Shown here piece by piece: positions 33,019 to 41,029 of a DNA stretch of 41,822 nucleotides. Every line of letters begins with the position of its first letter. Positions within the stretch are counted from its first letter, which is position 1. Source of the DNA: Caldilineaceae bacterium. GTDB lineage: Bacteria; Chloroflexota; Anaerolineae; Caldilineales; Caldilineaceae. The stretch covers positions 1 through 41,822 of the forward strand of contig JAJEDI010000001.1 of the NCBI GenBank assembly GCA_022821585.1. Direction: 5' to 3'. Below the pieces are notes generated by a model. It saw nothing but the letters and a program-made list of their open reading frames with translations. It did no database searches and was not told where the DNA came from. Position numbers and translations under genes: made by a program.

Positions 33019-34227
33019 ATGTCTGCGAAAACCGCATTTCAAGGTTTCCTGCGGCAGGACGGCCGCAAGGGCATTCGCAACACCATCCTGGTCGTCTATC
33101 TGGTCGAATGCGCCCACCACGTCGCCCGCGAAATCGTCTACCCCTACCGCAAGCAGGGCGTGCACCTCATCGGTTTCAGCGGCTGTTACCCCAACCAATA
33201 TGCATTCGACATGATGTCCCGCCTTTGCACACATCCCAACACAGGCGGCGTCCTTCTCGTTTCACTGGGCTGCGAAAGCTTCGACCGCCGCGGCCTGCAG
33301 CAACACGTCAGGGAAAGCGGCCGCCCGGTCGAAACTCTGGTCATCCAGGAAAGAGGAGGTACGCTCACCACCGTCGACCAGGGCTTGGCTTGGCTGCAAG
33401 AAACGCTGATTGAACTCGAAGAGACCGCGACGCGCGTGCCGATGTCGGTGGATGAACTGGTCGTGGGCGCCATCTGCGGGGGTTCCGACGCCACCAGCGG
33501 TATCACTGCCAACCCGGCCATCGGACGCTGCTTTGATCTCCTGGTCGAGAACGACGCCGGCGCAATCTTCGAGGAGGGCGGCGAACTGATCGGTTGCGAG
33601 CAGATCATGGCTGACCGCGCCGTAACCCCGGCTTTGGGAGAAGAAATCCTCTCAACCATGGAGAAGACCGCCCGCTACTACACCACCATGGGCCACGGCA
33701 GCTTCGCTGTCGGCAACGCCGACGGCGGCCTCACAACCGTCGAAGAAAAATCAATGGGCGCCTACGCCAAGAGCGGTTCTTCACCGATTTCCGGGCTGAT
33801 CAAACCCGGCGACTTGCCCCCGGCAGGCGGCCTCTACCTGCTCGACATCGTCCCCGACGGCGGCGCCCGCTTCGGCTTTCCCAACATCAACGACACCGCC
33901 GAAATCGCCGAACTGATCGCCTGCGGCGCCCATTTGACCCTCTTCTCGACCGGACGCGGCTCGGTAGTCGGCTCTGCAATCTCGCCAGTGATCAAGGTCT
34001 GCGCCAACCCCGAAACCTACCGCCGCATGGACGGCGACATGGACGTGGACGCCGGCCGTATCCTGGAAGGCCGGGCGACGCTTGACGACGTAGGCCAGGA
34101 GATTTTCGCGCAAGTGCTGGACGTCGCCGGCGGCGCGTCAACCAAGTCCGAAAGCCTCGGCCACCAGGAGTTCGTTCTGACCTACAAGTCTTTCGAACCC
34201 ATAGGTCCCGCCTGTCTCCCGGTCTGA
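33019..34227 (+). CDS. UxaA-family dehydratase large subunit
   Basis: A 402-residue catalytic chain of the altronate/galactarate dehydratase family. The start FQGFLRQDGRKGIRNTILVV is the standard opening of the C-terminal UxaA domain. GAICGGSDATSGITANPAIGRC and a conserved GCE/GCYPN set of cysteines (near residues 56 and 91) mark the iron-dependent site. GAGGAG lies eight bases before the ATG. Together with the SAF subunit it could supply a 2-keto-3-deoxy acid to the HpcH/HpaI aldolase, though that gene lies 21 kb away. Which hydroxy acid is used is not clear from the sequence. Confidence 0.9.
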   Translation: MSAKTAFQGFLRQDGRKGIRNTILVVYLVECAHHVAREIVYPYRKQGVHLIGFSGCYPNQYAFDMMSRLCTHPNTGGVLLVSLGCESFDRRGLQQHVRESGRPVETLVIQERGGTLTTVDQGLAWLQETLIELEETATRVPMSVDELVVGAICGGSDATSGITANPAIGRCFDLLVENDAGAIFEEGGELIGCEQIMADRAVTPALGEEILSTMEKTARYYTTMGHGSFAVGNADGGLTTVEEKSMGAYAKSGSSPISGLIKPGDLPPAGGLYLLDIVPDGGARFGFPNINDTAEIAELIACGAHLTLFSTGRGSVVGSAISPVIKVCANPETYRRMDGDMDVDAGRILEGRATLDDVGQEIFAQVLDVAGGASTKSESLGHQEFVLTYKSFEPIGPACLPV

Positions 34228-34310
34228 CCTCACTTGCATTCAACCACCTACTCCAGCCGGCACTTGCGACAGGAAGGCTTTGCCCACCGGCCGGTCTATC
34301 CGACACTGCA

Positions 34311-34342
34311 GGGACCGACACGGCTGCAATGCCATCGGTCCC
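34311..34342 (+). terminator. Terminator-like hairpin after the UxaA pair
   Basis: GGGACCGA and TCGGTCCC form a perfect 8-bp stem, with an inner GGC/GCC pairing in the 16-nt loop, 83 bases after the large-subunit stop codon. No T-tract follows, so function is a guess. Confidence 0.45.
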
Positions 34343-34420
34343 GCTTCACCTGCATGTCCAACGCAGTGAAAACCCTATCCCTATGAATCAGTTACCTTCA
34401 TTTTTCGTCGAGGCGCTGCG

Positions 34421-35416
34421 ATGACCGCGGATTCTCACCTACCGCCCCGCCAGGGAGACGGGCCAGGCCATCCCAATGCGCCTGTGCCTGCGGAATTCGG
34501 CGCAAGGCGAACAGCCAGAGAGTACCTCGGCCTCACCGCACGCGGCTTCGCCATGGGTTGCGCCGACATCGTGCCCGGCGTCTCCGGCGGCACTATGGCC
34601 TTCATTCTCGGAATCTACGAAGAGCTTGTAATGAGCATTCGCGCCGGCGCTCGCCGCCCGTTCTGGCAGGCACTTCTGCGTCTGAACCTTCCCGCCGCGC
34701 TTGAAGCGGTGAACGCCCGCTTTCTCCTCGCTGTCCTCGCCGGCATCGCCATCGCCGTCCTCACCCTCGCCTCCTGGCTCGAGTGGGTTCTGGAGCACCA
34801 CCCCGTCCTCATCTGGAGCTTCTTCTTCGGCCTCGTGTTCGCCTCCATCGTCACTGTACGCAAACGCATTCGTAACTGGAACGCCGCGCTTGTCGCCGCG
34901 CTGGCCGCCGGCGCAGTCGGTGCCTATTTCGTTGTCGGTGCCGTCCCCTTACAGACCCCCGAAGCCTCCTGGTTCCTCTTCCTCAGCGGCATGCTCGCCA
35001 TCTGCGCCATGATCCTGCCCGGCATCTCCGGCTCATTCATCCTCGTTCTCCTCGGCAAATACCAGTTCGTGCTGGCCGCCGTAAACCAGCGCGACATTGT
35101 CAGCCTGGCCATCGTCGGTGCCGGTGCCGTCGTCGGCATCGTCACCTTCGCACAGGTCCTCGCCTGGCTGTTCAAGCGCTACCACGACGCCACCATCGCC
35201 GTGCTCATCGGTCTCATGGCCGGCAGCCTCCGCAAGATCTGGCCCTGGAAGGAAACCGTCGCCTCCATCATCGACCGCCACGGCGAAATCCTGCCCACCG
35301 TGCAACGAAACCACCTGCCCCCTACCCTGACTACAGAGGTCTTCCTTGCCCTTGGACTGGCTCTGGCAGGATTCGCCGTCGTGATGGTCCTGGACCGACT
35401 TAGCGCACCGAAATGA
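34421..35416 (+). CDS. DUF368 (PopT-type) polyprenyl-phosphate transporter
   Basis: A 331-residue multi-span membrane protein. The two half-site motifs of DUF368 are clear: GCADIVPGVSGGTMAFILGIYEEL (about 46-69) and MILPGISGSFILVLLGKYQFVL (about 192-213). These inverted re-entrant motifs are the core of the family, and DUF368 proteins have been implicated in recycling undecaprenyl phosphate across the membrane for cell-wall synthesis. GAGG lies seven bases before the ATG. It stands alone between repeats and would serve envelope assembly rather than catabolism. Confidence 0.92.
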   Translation: MTADSHLPPRQGDGPGHPNAPVPAEFGARRTAREYLGLTARGFAMGCADIVPGVSGGTMAFILGIYEELVMSIRAGARRPFWQALLRLNLPAALEAVNARFLLAVLAGIAIAVLTLASWLEWVLEHHPVLIWSFFFGLVFASIVTVRKRIRNWNAALVAALAAGAVGAYFVVGAVPLQTPEASWFLFLSGMLAICAMILPGISGSFILVLLGKYQFVLAAVNQRDIVSLAIVGAGAVVGIVTFAQVLAWLFKRYHDATIAVLIGLMAGSLRKIWPWKETVASIIDRHGEILPTVQRNHLPPTLTTEVFLALGLALAGFAVVMVLDRLSAPK

Positions 35417-35456
35417 GCACAATGCCGTCGGCTGGGAGTCGTCGATAACTCAACCA

Positions 35457-35617
35457 GTAGGGGCACCCCTTGTGGGTGCCCCGTGTGTGTCCTGTAGATT
35501 ACCCCTCATGCTGTCCCTTCGCGTGACTTCCCGGATCAAGGATTGGTGTTCTTCGCGGCCCTTCGTGGACAGGAAGACGTCCTTCGCGCCCCTTCGCGTG
35601 CCTTCGCGGATAAACTG
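35457..35617 (+). repeat. R2 composite repeat, copy 2
   Basis: It has the same hairpin GGGCACCC-CTTGT-GGGTGCCC (35461-35481), then diverged CTTCGCG-type units ending in CCTTCGCGGATAAACTG at 35600-35616, as in copy 1. It begins about 40 bases after the DUF368 stop codon, so its hairpin may also end that transcript. Confidence 0.75.
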
Positions 35618-35667
35618 ATTTTGTCTGTCAATGCAATCAAGCGGGGATAAATGGGGAACTGCAAAGT

Positions 35668-37011
35668 TCAACGACCTGCCACGGCATGATGCTCCTCCTC
35701 CAAACGCAGCGGCGTCGTCCGCCGCGGCTCCCGAACCCAAAACACCATCAGAACAAGCGCTATTGTCCCCACCACCAGCGCAGCACCAAACATGGCAATA
35801 TAGCCCAACGCGCCGGCCAGCCAACCCCCCAGAATCGGCGCGCCAATCAGGATCGGAGCCAGCAACGTGTTGGTCATCCCGATATACGTGGGCCGGTCCT
35901 CCGGCGCGCTGAACTCCAATATGATCGGCAGCGAAGATGTGTGGTCTGCAGCCAGGAAGGTCCCCAGAAAAACGAACGTGACCACCAGACCGATCGGCAC
36001 GGTGCCAAGTGCGAAAGGCGACATGATCGAGCCGGCCGTCGCCCCGTCGGCGGCCGCACTGCCCACAATCAGCGCACTCAGCGGCGCTACCACGACAAAC
36101 AGTGCCGCCCCCGCCAGCACCGTCTTATGACCGACCCGGTCAGCCAGCAGTCCGCACAGCGGATTGAGCACCGCCTGCGTCCCCACCAACACTGCCGTTA
36201 GCAGGCCGACGCCGCGACCGTCAAGAGCAAACATCTCCGTCCCGTAGACCGCGAAGAACCCGGCGCTCATCCCGCCCAGATTCACCATAGACTTGCTGAT
36301 CAGGTAGCGGCGGTAGTTGATGTCTAGCTTCAACACCGTTGTCACGCGGCCCAGGTACCGGATCAGGGGAACCGTCTTCTTCGTCACTTCGCTCACTGGC
36401 TCACGTGTTGCGGCCAGCCCCATCCACGAAACAACCACAAATCCGAATGCAATAAAGAACAGTAGGGCGAAGTTGCCCGGAAACGCCCGACTGACCAGAA
36501 TCCGGCCCACGAAATAGGCGCCGACTACCCCCATCAGCTGTCCCAGCCCGTGTCCCAATCCCAGCCAGATGCCGCGTCGCCGCACCGGAATGACCTTCGC
36601 TATCATGTCCAGCCACGGCGGCGTCCCCAGTCCTGCACCCGTCGAAGCCATGCCGATGCCCACCAAAACCGCGACAAGAGCAACTGTGGGGCTCTCTACT
36701 GCGAAAAAGAGGATTGCCAGACCAATCAGGAGATAGGGCAGCCGTTCGAGGAAGAAGCCGATGACCATGACAAACGGCTTCTTGTAGGGCATGCTCTCGG
36801 CCCAGTTAGCGGTCAGGAGTTGAGGAAGGTAGAGGCCCAGCGACCACATCGCCGGGATTAGACCGATCACCAGCTTGGAATCGGTCAGCTGGCTCACCAG
36901 TACCGGGACAACAGTCTCTCTGGAAATGAAACTGATGCCCAGCGTGATGAAAGTTATGTCCCACAGACCAACGGAGAAATTCCAGGTGGTATCTTCCCTA
37001 CCGCGCCCCAT
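35668..37011 (-). CDS. MFS transporter
   Basis: A 447-residue major facilitator with 12 predicted spans. The N-terminus has VGLWDITFITLGISFISRETVVPVLVSQLTDSKLVIGL, and the cytoplasmic loop MIAKVIPVRRRGIWLGLGHGLGQLMG fits the family motif A region. The ATG at 37011 lies inside the last codons of the upstream PhyH gene, overlapping it by 14 bp, so expression is coupled. As the last gene of an oxygenase cassette it is a natural importer of the substrate or exporter of the product. Which one, and for what compound, is not visible. Confidence 0.9.
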   Translation of the reverse strand: MGRGREDTTWNFSVGLWDITFITLGISFISRETVVPVLVSQLTDSKLVIGLIPAMWSLGLYLPQLLTANWAESMPYKKPFVMVIGFFLERLPYLLIGLAILFFAVESPTVALVAVLVGIGMASTGAGLGTPPWLDMIAKVIPVRRRGIWLGLGHGLGQLMGVVGAYFVGRILVSRAFPGNFALLFFIAFGFVVVSWMGLAATREPVSEVTKKTVPLIRYLGRVTTVLKLDINYRRYLISKSMVNLGGMSAGFFAVYGTEMFALDGRGVGLLTAVLVGTQAVLNPLCGLLADRVGHKTVLAGAALFVVVAPLSALIVGSAAADGATAGSIMSPFALGTVPIGLVVTFVFLGTFLAADHTSSLPIILEFSAPEDRPTYIGMTNTLLAPILIGAPILGGWLAGALGYIAMFGAALVVGTIALVLMVFWVREPRRTTPLRLEEEHHAVAGR

Positions 37012-37924
37012 CGGTGCCGGCCCCGCCCGTATCTGAGTAAGGCCGGAATCCCCGCACCATTAGCCCCGGAGGCTCGTCCTCGCGGCGGGCCTGCTGAGCA
37101 CGACTCTCGGCTTCGGCGCGGTTGGAGGTGGTCGTCGCACGGATGATGGCGAAATCATCGGGACGCCGGTAGCGGTTGATGAAGACAGGACGGGGACTAT
37201 CCGAGTGGTTCTGCTTGGAGCCGTGAACCGTCCTGACGTGGAAAAAGATCGAATCGCCTGCCTGCCCTGTTATCGGCAGCGCAGCCTCCCAGGGCCACTC
37301 GTCTTCGTCCAGTCCCAAATGAGAGAATGTATCGATGTGCTGCAGCTGGCCCTGCTTATGCGTGCCCGGCACCACGTGCAGCGCGCCGTTCGCCAGGTCC
37401 GTGTCCACAACGTATGTCAGGATCCCGACCGGCCCTTCATATCGGTGTTCGAAGTAGGCCGAGTCCTGGTGCAAATGCTTGGGATGCCCGCCTACCGGCT
37501 CCTTGACCAGTGACTGCCCCTGGCCGAACAGTTCGATATTTGGTCCCAGTATCGCCTTGAGAATATCGAGAGCCTTCGTGTCCATCGCCGCGCGCAAAAA
37601 CGCAGCGCTTGTGGTGTAGCTGATCCCGACCGTCATGATCTGCTTATCCCTGCTGTACCCATCAGGCGCAGGAATGAACAGAGAGCCGTTCGGCGATACC
37701 CAGCCCTCCGGCCTCCTCTCCGCCCGGTCGAGCAACTCAATCGACTGGCGCACCGTGGCGCCAATGTCCGCCGCCATATCCTCGATGTACGGCTTCATCA
37801 GACCGCGCACGACCAGGCAGCCCTCTTCTCGGTAGACTGCCGCGGCCTCGGCAACGTTTAGGTCTTCAACCGAAACCGAGATCTCGTCGGCCGTAATCTC
37901 CGGTCCCTTGACGTACGAGGTCAT
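36998..37924 (-). CDS. Phytanoyl-CoA dioxygenase (PhyH) family protein 3
   Basis: A 308-residue Fe(II)/2-oxoglutarate oxygenase. YREEGCLVVRGL (31-42) is the PhyH opening; the triad is H152-x-D154 in HLHQDS and H234 in TVHGSK, with R245 for 2-oxoglutarate. GNGALHVVPGTHK-like LANGALHVVPGTHK (177-190) is typical of ectoine-hydroxylase-like members. ATG 37924 is preferred because GAGGAAA lies eight bases upstream; a GTG at 37969 would overlap the preceding gene. The C-terminal 40 residues are charged and probably flexible. It is the third gene of the cassette, 11 bp after the HEAT-fused oxygenase gene. Confidence 0.92.
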   Translation of the reverse strand: MTSYVKGPEITADEISVSVEDLNVAEAAAVYREEGCLVVRGLMKPYIEDMAADIGATVRQSIELLDRAERRPEGWVSPNGSLFIPAPDGYSRDKQIMTVGISYTTSAAFLRAAMDTKALDILKAILGPNIELFGQGQSLVKEPVGGHPKHLHQDSAYFEHRYEGPVGILTYVVDTDLANGALHVVPGTHKQGQLQHIDTFSHLGLDEDEWPWEAALPITGQAGDSIFFHVRTVHGSKQNHSDSPRPVFINRYRRPDDFAIIRATTTSNRAEAESRAQQARREDEPPGLMVRGFRPYSDTGGAGTDGAR

Positions 37925-37935
37925 TGGCGTTTCCT

Positions 37936-39357
37936 CTAAAACAGATTGTCGGGCGTCGTCGTCGGGCACCAGCGATGCGCACTCAGATAGTCCAGCGCAA
38001 TATTGAGAGCCTCATTCGTGCCGATTCGGCGCAGAGCGTCCACGGCATTGGCGCGAACATAGCGGTTTTCGTCGCGCAGGGCGGCCTGCAAGGCCGGCAG
38101 GGCACCTTCTGCCTTGGTGCCTAGGCGCAGCAACGAGAGCGCCGCCGTAAAGCGCACCTGGTCATCGTCGTCCCGCAAACCCAGTTCCATCGCCGGCAGC
38201 GTCAATTCGATAGGTTCTTTCAGCAGCCCCAACGCCTCCACCGCACTGCGCCGTACGACAACCGATGGGTCGGAGACGGCCTTGGCCGCCGCTGCGGCAC
38301 GCTCTGCATCCCCAGTGCCCAGCTCGCCCAGGGCAAAAGCCGCATGCATGCGCGCATTCTCACACTCGTGCCCCATCGCCTCCAACAGGACCTCCCGGGC
38401 TGCAGTGCCAACCTCACACAGGCCATAGCCTGCATTGCGAGAAGCCGTGGCATTGCCGCTGGTGAGTGCCCCGCCAAATGCACGAATGGCCTCTTCACCA
38501 TATGTGGCCAGCCGGTAGGCCGAATCTACGCCCTCCGGTTCATACCTGGAGGGCAGTTTCTCGGCCAGATCCGCTATTTTCGTCTCTTCACTCCCGTGGC
38601 CGTTCGACTGCGAAGCTACTCCGGCCGTTCCGTTCCCGGTTGTCCCGGTCTCACCGCGATGCCAGCGCCACTGCTGCGCCCACAACACGTTGTGATCGAC
38701 CGGAGCGTCCTCTACCTGCTTCCAACCAACCTCTTTGTTGTTCCAGGCCGGGCCGGTGGGAGCATTCATGCGCACAAACTGGAATTTCATCATCGCCCGC
38801 GTCTTCTGCGACAGGTTGGCGCCGCCTCTGTGCCACAGATCATAGTGGATCAGCGCAAAAGTGCCTTCCGGCCCTTCCATGTAAACCGGCGTCTCCGTCT
38901 CGTCACCAGCCCGCTTCGTATAGTACTGCGAACCCGAAAGCAGACCCGACGGCCCCATCTCCTCGTCCACCGCCTGGGGATAGTAGAAGATCATCGCCCA
39001 CCAATTGTGGTGGTTGCGTACCTTCTGGTGGCCCCAGTAGCTGTCCTTGTGCCACGTCTGGTCCTTGCGCCCCGGATACGTAAAGTGACAGTGCCGGTGC
39101 GGATGTATCGTATAGTCATACCCGACTACGCTCGTCAGCGCACCCCGCACGACGGGACTCTGAATGATGTCACCGACCTCGCTGAACCGCGGCAAAAGAT
39201 TGTTGCCAGGATTCCCTTCCTTCTCCATTGCTTCGTTCAGTTTCGCGTTCAGACTCTCATGAAACTCTTTCGGGAAGTCGGTCTGCAGCACCAGGTAACC
39301 GCGGGAGATGAACTGCCGCATCTGATCGTCAGTAAGAAGATAGTTCGAAACGCTCAT
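37936..39357 (-). CDS. PhyH-type oxygenase fused to HEAT repeats
   Basis: A 473-residue two-domain protein. Residues 1-235 are a PhyH oxygenase: ISRGYLVLQTDFP opening, H103-x-D105 in TWHKDSYWGH, H176 in DLWHRGG and R187 for 2-oxoglutarate. A Gly/Thr/Ser-rich linker spans about 236-260. Residues 265-460 are HEAT/PBS-lyase-type helical repeats (AFALGELG, SAVEALGLL, FTAALSLLRLG, NAVDALRRIG). The repeat domain should bind a partner protein or target, which is unusual for a small-molecule oxygenase. AGGAGGAAGGG precedes the ATG. It is the second gene of the cassette, 99 bp after the first. Confidence 0.93.
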   Translation of the reverse strand: MSVSNYLLTDDQMRQFISRGYLVLQTDFPKEFHESLNAKLNEAMEKEGNPGNNLLPRFSEVGDIIQSPVVRGALTSVVGYDYTIHPHRHCHFTYPGRKDQTWHKDSYWGHQKVRNHHNWWAMIFYYPQAVDEEMGPSGLLSGSQYYTKRAGDETETPVYMEGPEGTFALIHYDLWHRGGANLSQKTRAMMKFQFVRMNAPTGPAWNNKEVGWKQVEDAPVDHNVLWAQQWRWHRGETGTTGNGTAGVASQSNGHGSEETKIADLAEKLPSRYEPEGVDSAYRLATYGEEAIRAFGGALTSGNATASRNAGYGLCEVGTAAREVLLEAMGHECENARMHAAFALGELGTGDAERAAAAAKAVSDPSVVVRRSAVEALGLLKEPIELTLPAMELGLRDDDDQVRFTAALSLLRLGTKAEGALPALQAALRDENRYVRANAVDALRRIGTNEALNIALDYLSAHRWCPTTTPDNLF

Positions 39358-39456
39358 TTTGCTTCCCTTCCTCCTGGGTTGCAGGAACCCGTATTCACAC
39401 TGTCATTCCCGCAACGAAGCGGCAATGGGCTCCCCTGTCTGCAACGCTTCGGCAGT

Positions 39457-40218
39457 TCAACTCTGCACAGGCACGCCGCACGACTGGCCGTCCCGTACTA
39501 TCGGGATCGCCTGTCCCCACAGCCCCGTTCCCTCCCGATTCATAATCGGTTCCGCCGAATACTGGGTCAGATAACAGCGCCGGACCCTGGAAGTCGTATT
39601 CGGCCCGCTGCGGTGGAAAGTGCGGCTGCTGAATACGACAATACTGCCGGCCGGAACCAGTGCCGGGACGCCCGGGTTGTCTCCCTGGTAGCCGATCTTG
39701 TCATTGCTTCCGGCTTCGATTTCATGGTTATAGAGGTCGTCTGGTGTCATCCCGATCGCGGAGTACGGCAGGACCGAAACAGTCCCGTTCTCAATCGACA
39801 TGTCGTCAAGCGCGCACCAGCACGACAGGTACGGCCTGTGGTAATGACCCACGTAACCGGAGTCCTGATGCCAACCGAACTTCGTGCCCACCTCTGCGAA
39901 CTTGACCACATACTGCTCGTGAAACAAGAATGCATTTTCGCCCAGCGTCGCCCGGCAGACGTCCGCCATCAGGTCCCCGAAAAGGAACTCGGTGATAGTC
40001 GGACTCTCCAGCCCCCGCCGGCTGATAAAATACCGTTTCTTATAGTGGTTGATTCCCTGGACCGCCACCCCCTTGGCCTCCATCTCAGCGTCGTACCGGT
40101 CAATGTAACGCTGACACTCCTCCCTAAGACCCTCTACCTGCTCCGCAGGGATGGCGTTCTCCAGAAAAAAGTATCCCTCATTGCGGTATTGCGCTCGCTG
40201 TTCTTCAGATATGTGCAT
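39457..40218 (-). CDS. Phytanoyl-CoA dioxygenase (PhyH) family protein 4
   Basis: A 253-residue Fe(II)/2-oxoglutarate oxygenase with standard features: YRNEGYFFLENAIP opening, H117-x-D119 in GWHQDSGY, H202 in TFHRSGPN and R211 or R213 for 2-oxoglutarate. It is closest to the compact ectoine-hydroxylase-like group in length. GAGG lies six bases before the ATG. It is the first gene of the oxygenase cassette and lies about 190 bases behind a near-consensus promoter. Confidence 0.93.
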   Translation of the reverse strand: MHISEEQRAQYRNEGYFFLENAIPAEQVEGLREECQRYIDRYDAEMEAKGVAVQGINHYKKRYFISRRGLESPTITEFLFGDLMADVCRATLGENAFLFHEQYVVKFAEVGTKFGWHQDSGYVGHYHRPYLSCWCALDDMSIENGTVSVLPYSAIGMTPDDLYNHEIEAGSNDKIGYQGDNPGVPALVPAGSIVVFSSRTFHRSGPNTTSRVRRCYLTQYSAEPIMNREGTGLWGQAIPIVRDGQSCGVPVQS

Positions 40219-40514
40219 GGAAGACCTCAGTTACCAGTATTGTTATTCCTGGCCCAGTGCGGCTGGCCCTGCCGGAAAATGAGAGGAAATGGGCAGCCGG
40301 CATACCCTCACAGGCCCTGATTGACCCGATTCAACGCCTGTACCTGTATGCGGACTTTCTGCTCTAATCCTGCAAGTATTCCGTCTGAAGGAATACCTGT
40401 ACGCCCCCTGTTCTTATACATCACCCCCAACCGAAAGTCAAGCAAATTCCCTTTCCGGTTTCCGCCAGAATAAGCGCCGTCACTTAACCCTGGCCCCAAG
40501 CCCCTAACCCCTGC
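40219..40514. other. Leader and promoter region of the PhyH cassette
   Basis: It holds the promoter at 40413-40441 and a long untranslated leader of about 190 bases on the minus strand. I see no other gene in it. Together with R1 copy C and the following promoter it makes about 810 bases without coding sequence. Confidence 0.5.
40413..40441 (-). promoter_or_regulatory. Sigma70 promoter of the PhyH/MFS cassette
   Basis: Read on the minus strand: TTGACT, a 17-bp spacer and TATAAG, each five of six to consensus. It points at the PhyH gene starting at 40218, leaving a leader of about 190 nt. Confidence 0.65.
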
Positions 40515-40850
40515 TTTTCCGGGCGGTCGGGCCTATTCGGCCCTCCCTTGTGCGGGGGCTCCGCCCCCGCAACGCCCCCCCTCCTACAACATGCCTCGCC
40601 GACCTGGTGTCGATATTCGTAACAGGTGCCTAATCGAAGGTGTCTGGCCGGCCCACGTCCCGCCAGTCCAATCAGGTCCCCGTACGTGCCGGCCTTGTGC
40701 CTGCCCTCGCACCCTCCCCAACTGACGGACTCCACCGTACGGCCTGGCCAGGCGCCTGCACTGCGTTTCGCCCAAAGACGGTAAACAACGCCAGCCACCG
40801 CTGGCACTGATTCCCCGCCAGACTGTTCCCACCTCAAATCTGGGGTTCAC
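40515..40850 (-). repeat. R1 dispersed repeat, copy C
   Basis: The best preserved copy. The hairpin end shows GGGCC-TATTC-GGCCC (about 40530) and a perfect GCGGGGGC-TCC-GCCCCCGC stem (about 40552-40570), followed by a body of about 250 bp that matches 86-335. On the minus strand the body would be 5' and the two hairpins 3', like a structured RNA with a terminator-like end. The minus-strand open frame (40484-40837) shows no protein-level conservation. Confidence 0.8.
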
Positions 40851-40868
40851 CTGAAACTACTTAACCCC

Positions 40869-40897
40869 TTGACAGTTCACCCATCCTGAAGTACACT
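40869..40897 (+). promoter_or_regulatory. Promoter of the terminal phage-type gene
   Basis: TTGACA (perfect), a 17-bp spacer and TACACT. It lies just outside R1 copy C. The leader to the ATG at 41030 is about 126 nt and contains a 7-bp inverted repeat CCATCCA/TGGATGG (40975-41001). Confidence 0.6.
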
Positions 40898-41029
40898 ACC
40901 TCCAATACCTCGCATGTATCCCCATGTAGGTATCCGTACCTCGCTGGCGGGCCGGGCGTCATCATACGTTTACCCCATCCATCTCATCACACGGTGGATG
41001 GCGGCCACATGCCATGGAGGATCATACCT

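Noticed and set aside
38344..40320. A 658-codon open frame on the plus strand opposite the PhyH genes
   Set aside because: It lies antisense to two clear oxygenase genes, is rich in Arg, Pro and His, and matches no fold. Its length comes from GC-rich codon bias on the other strand.
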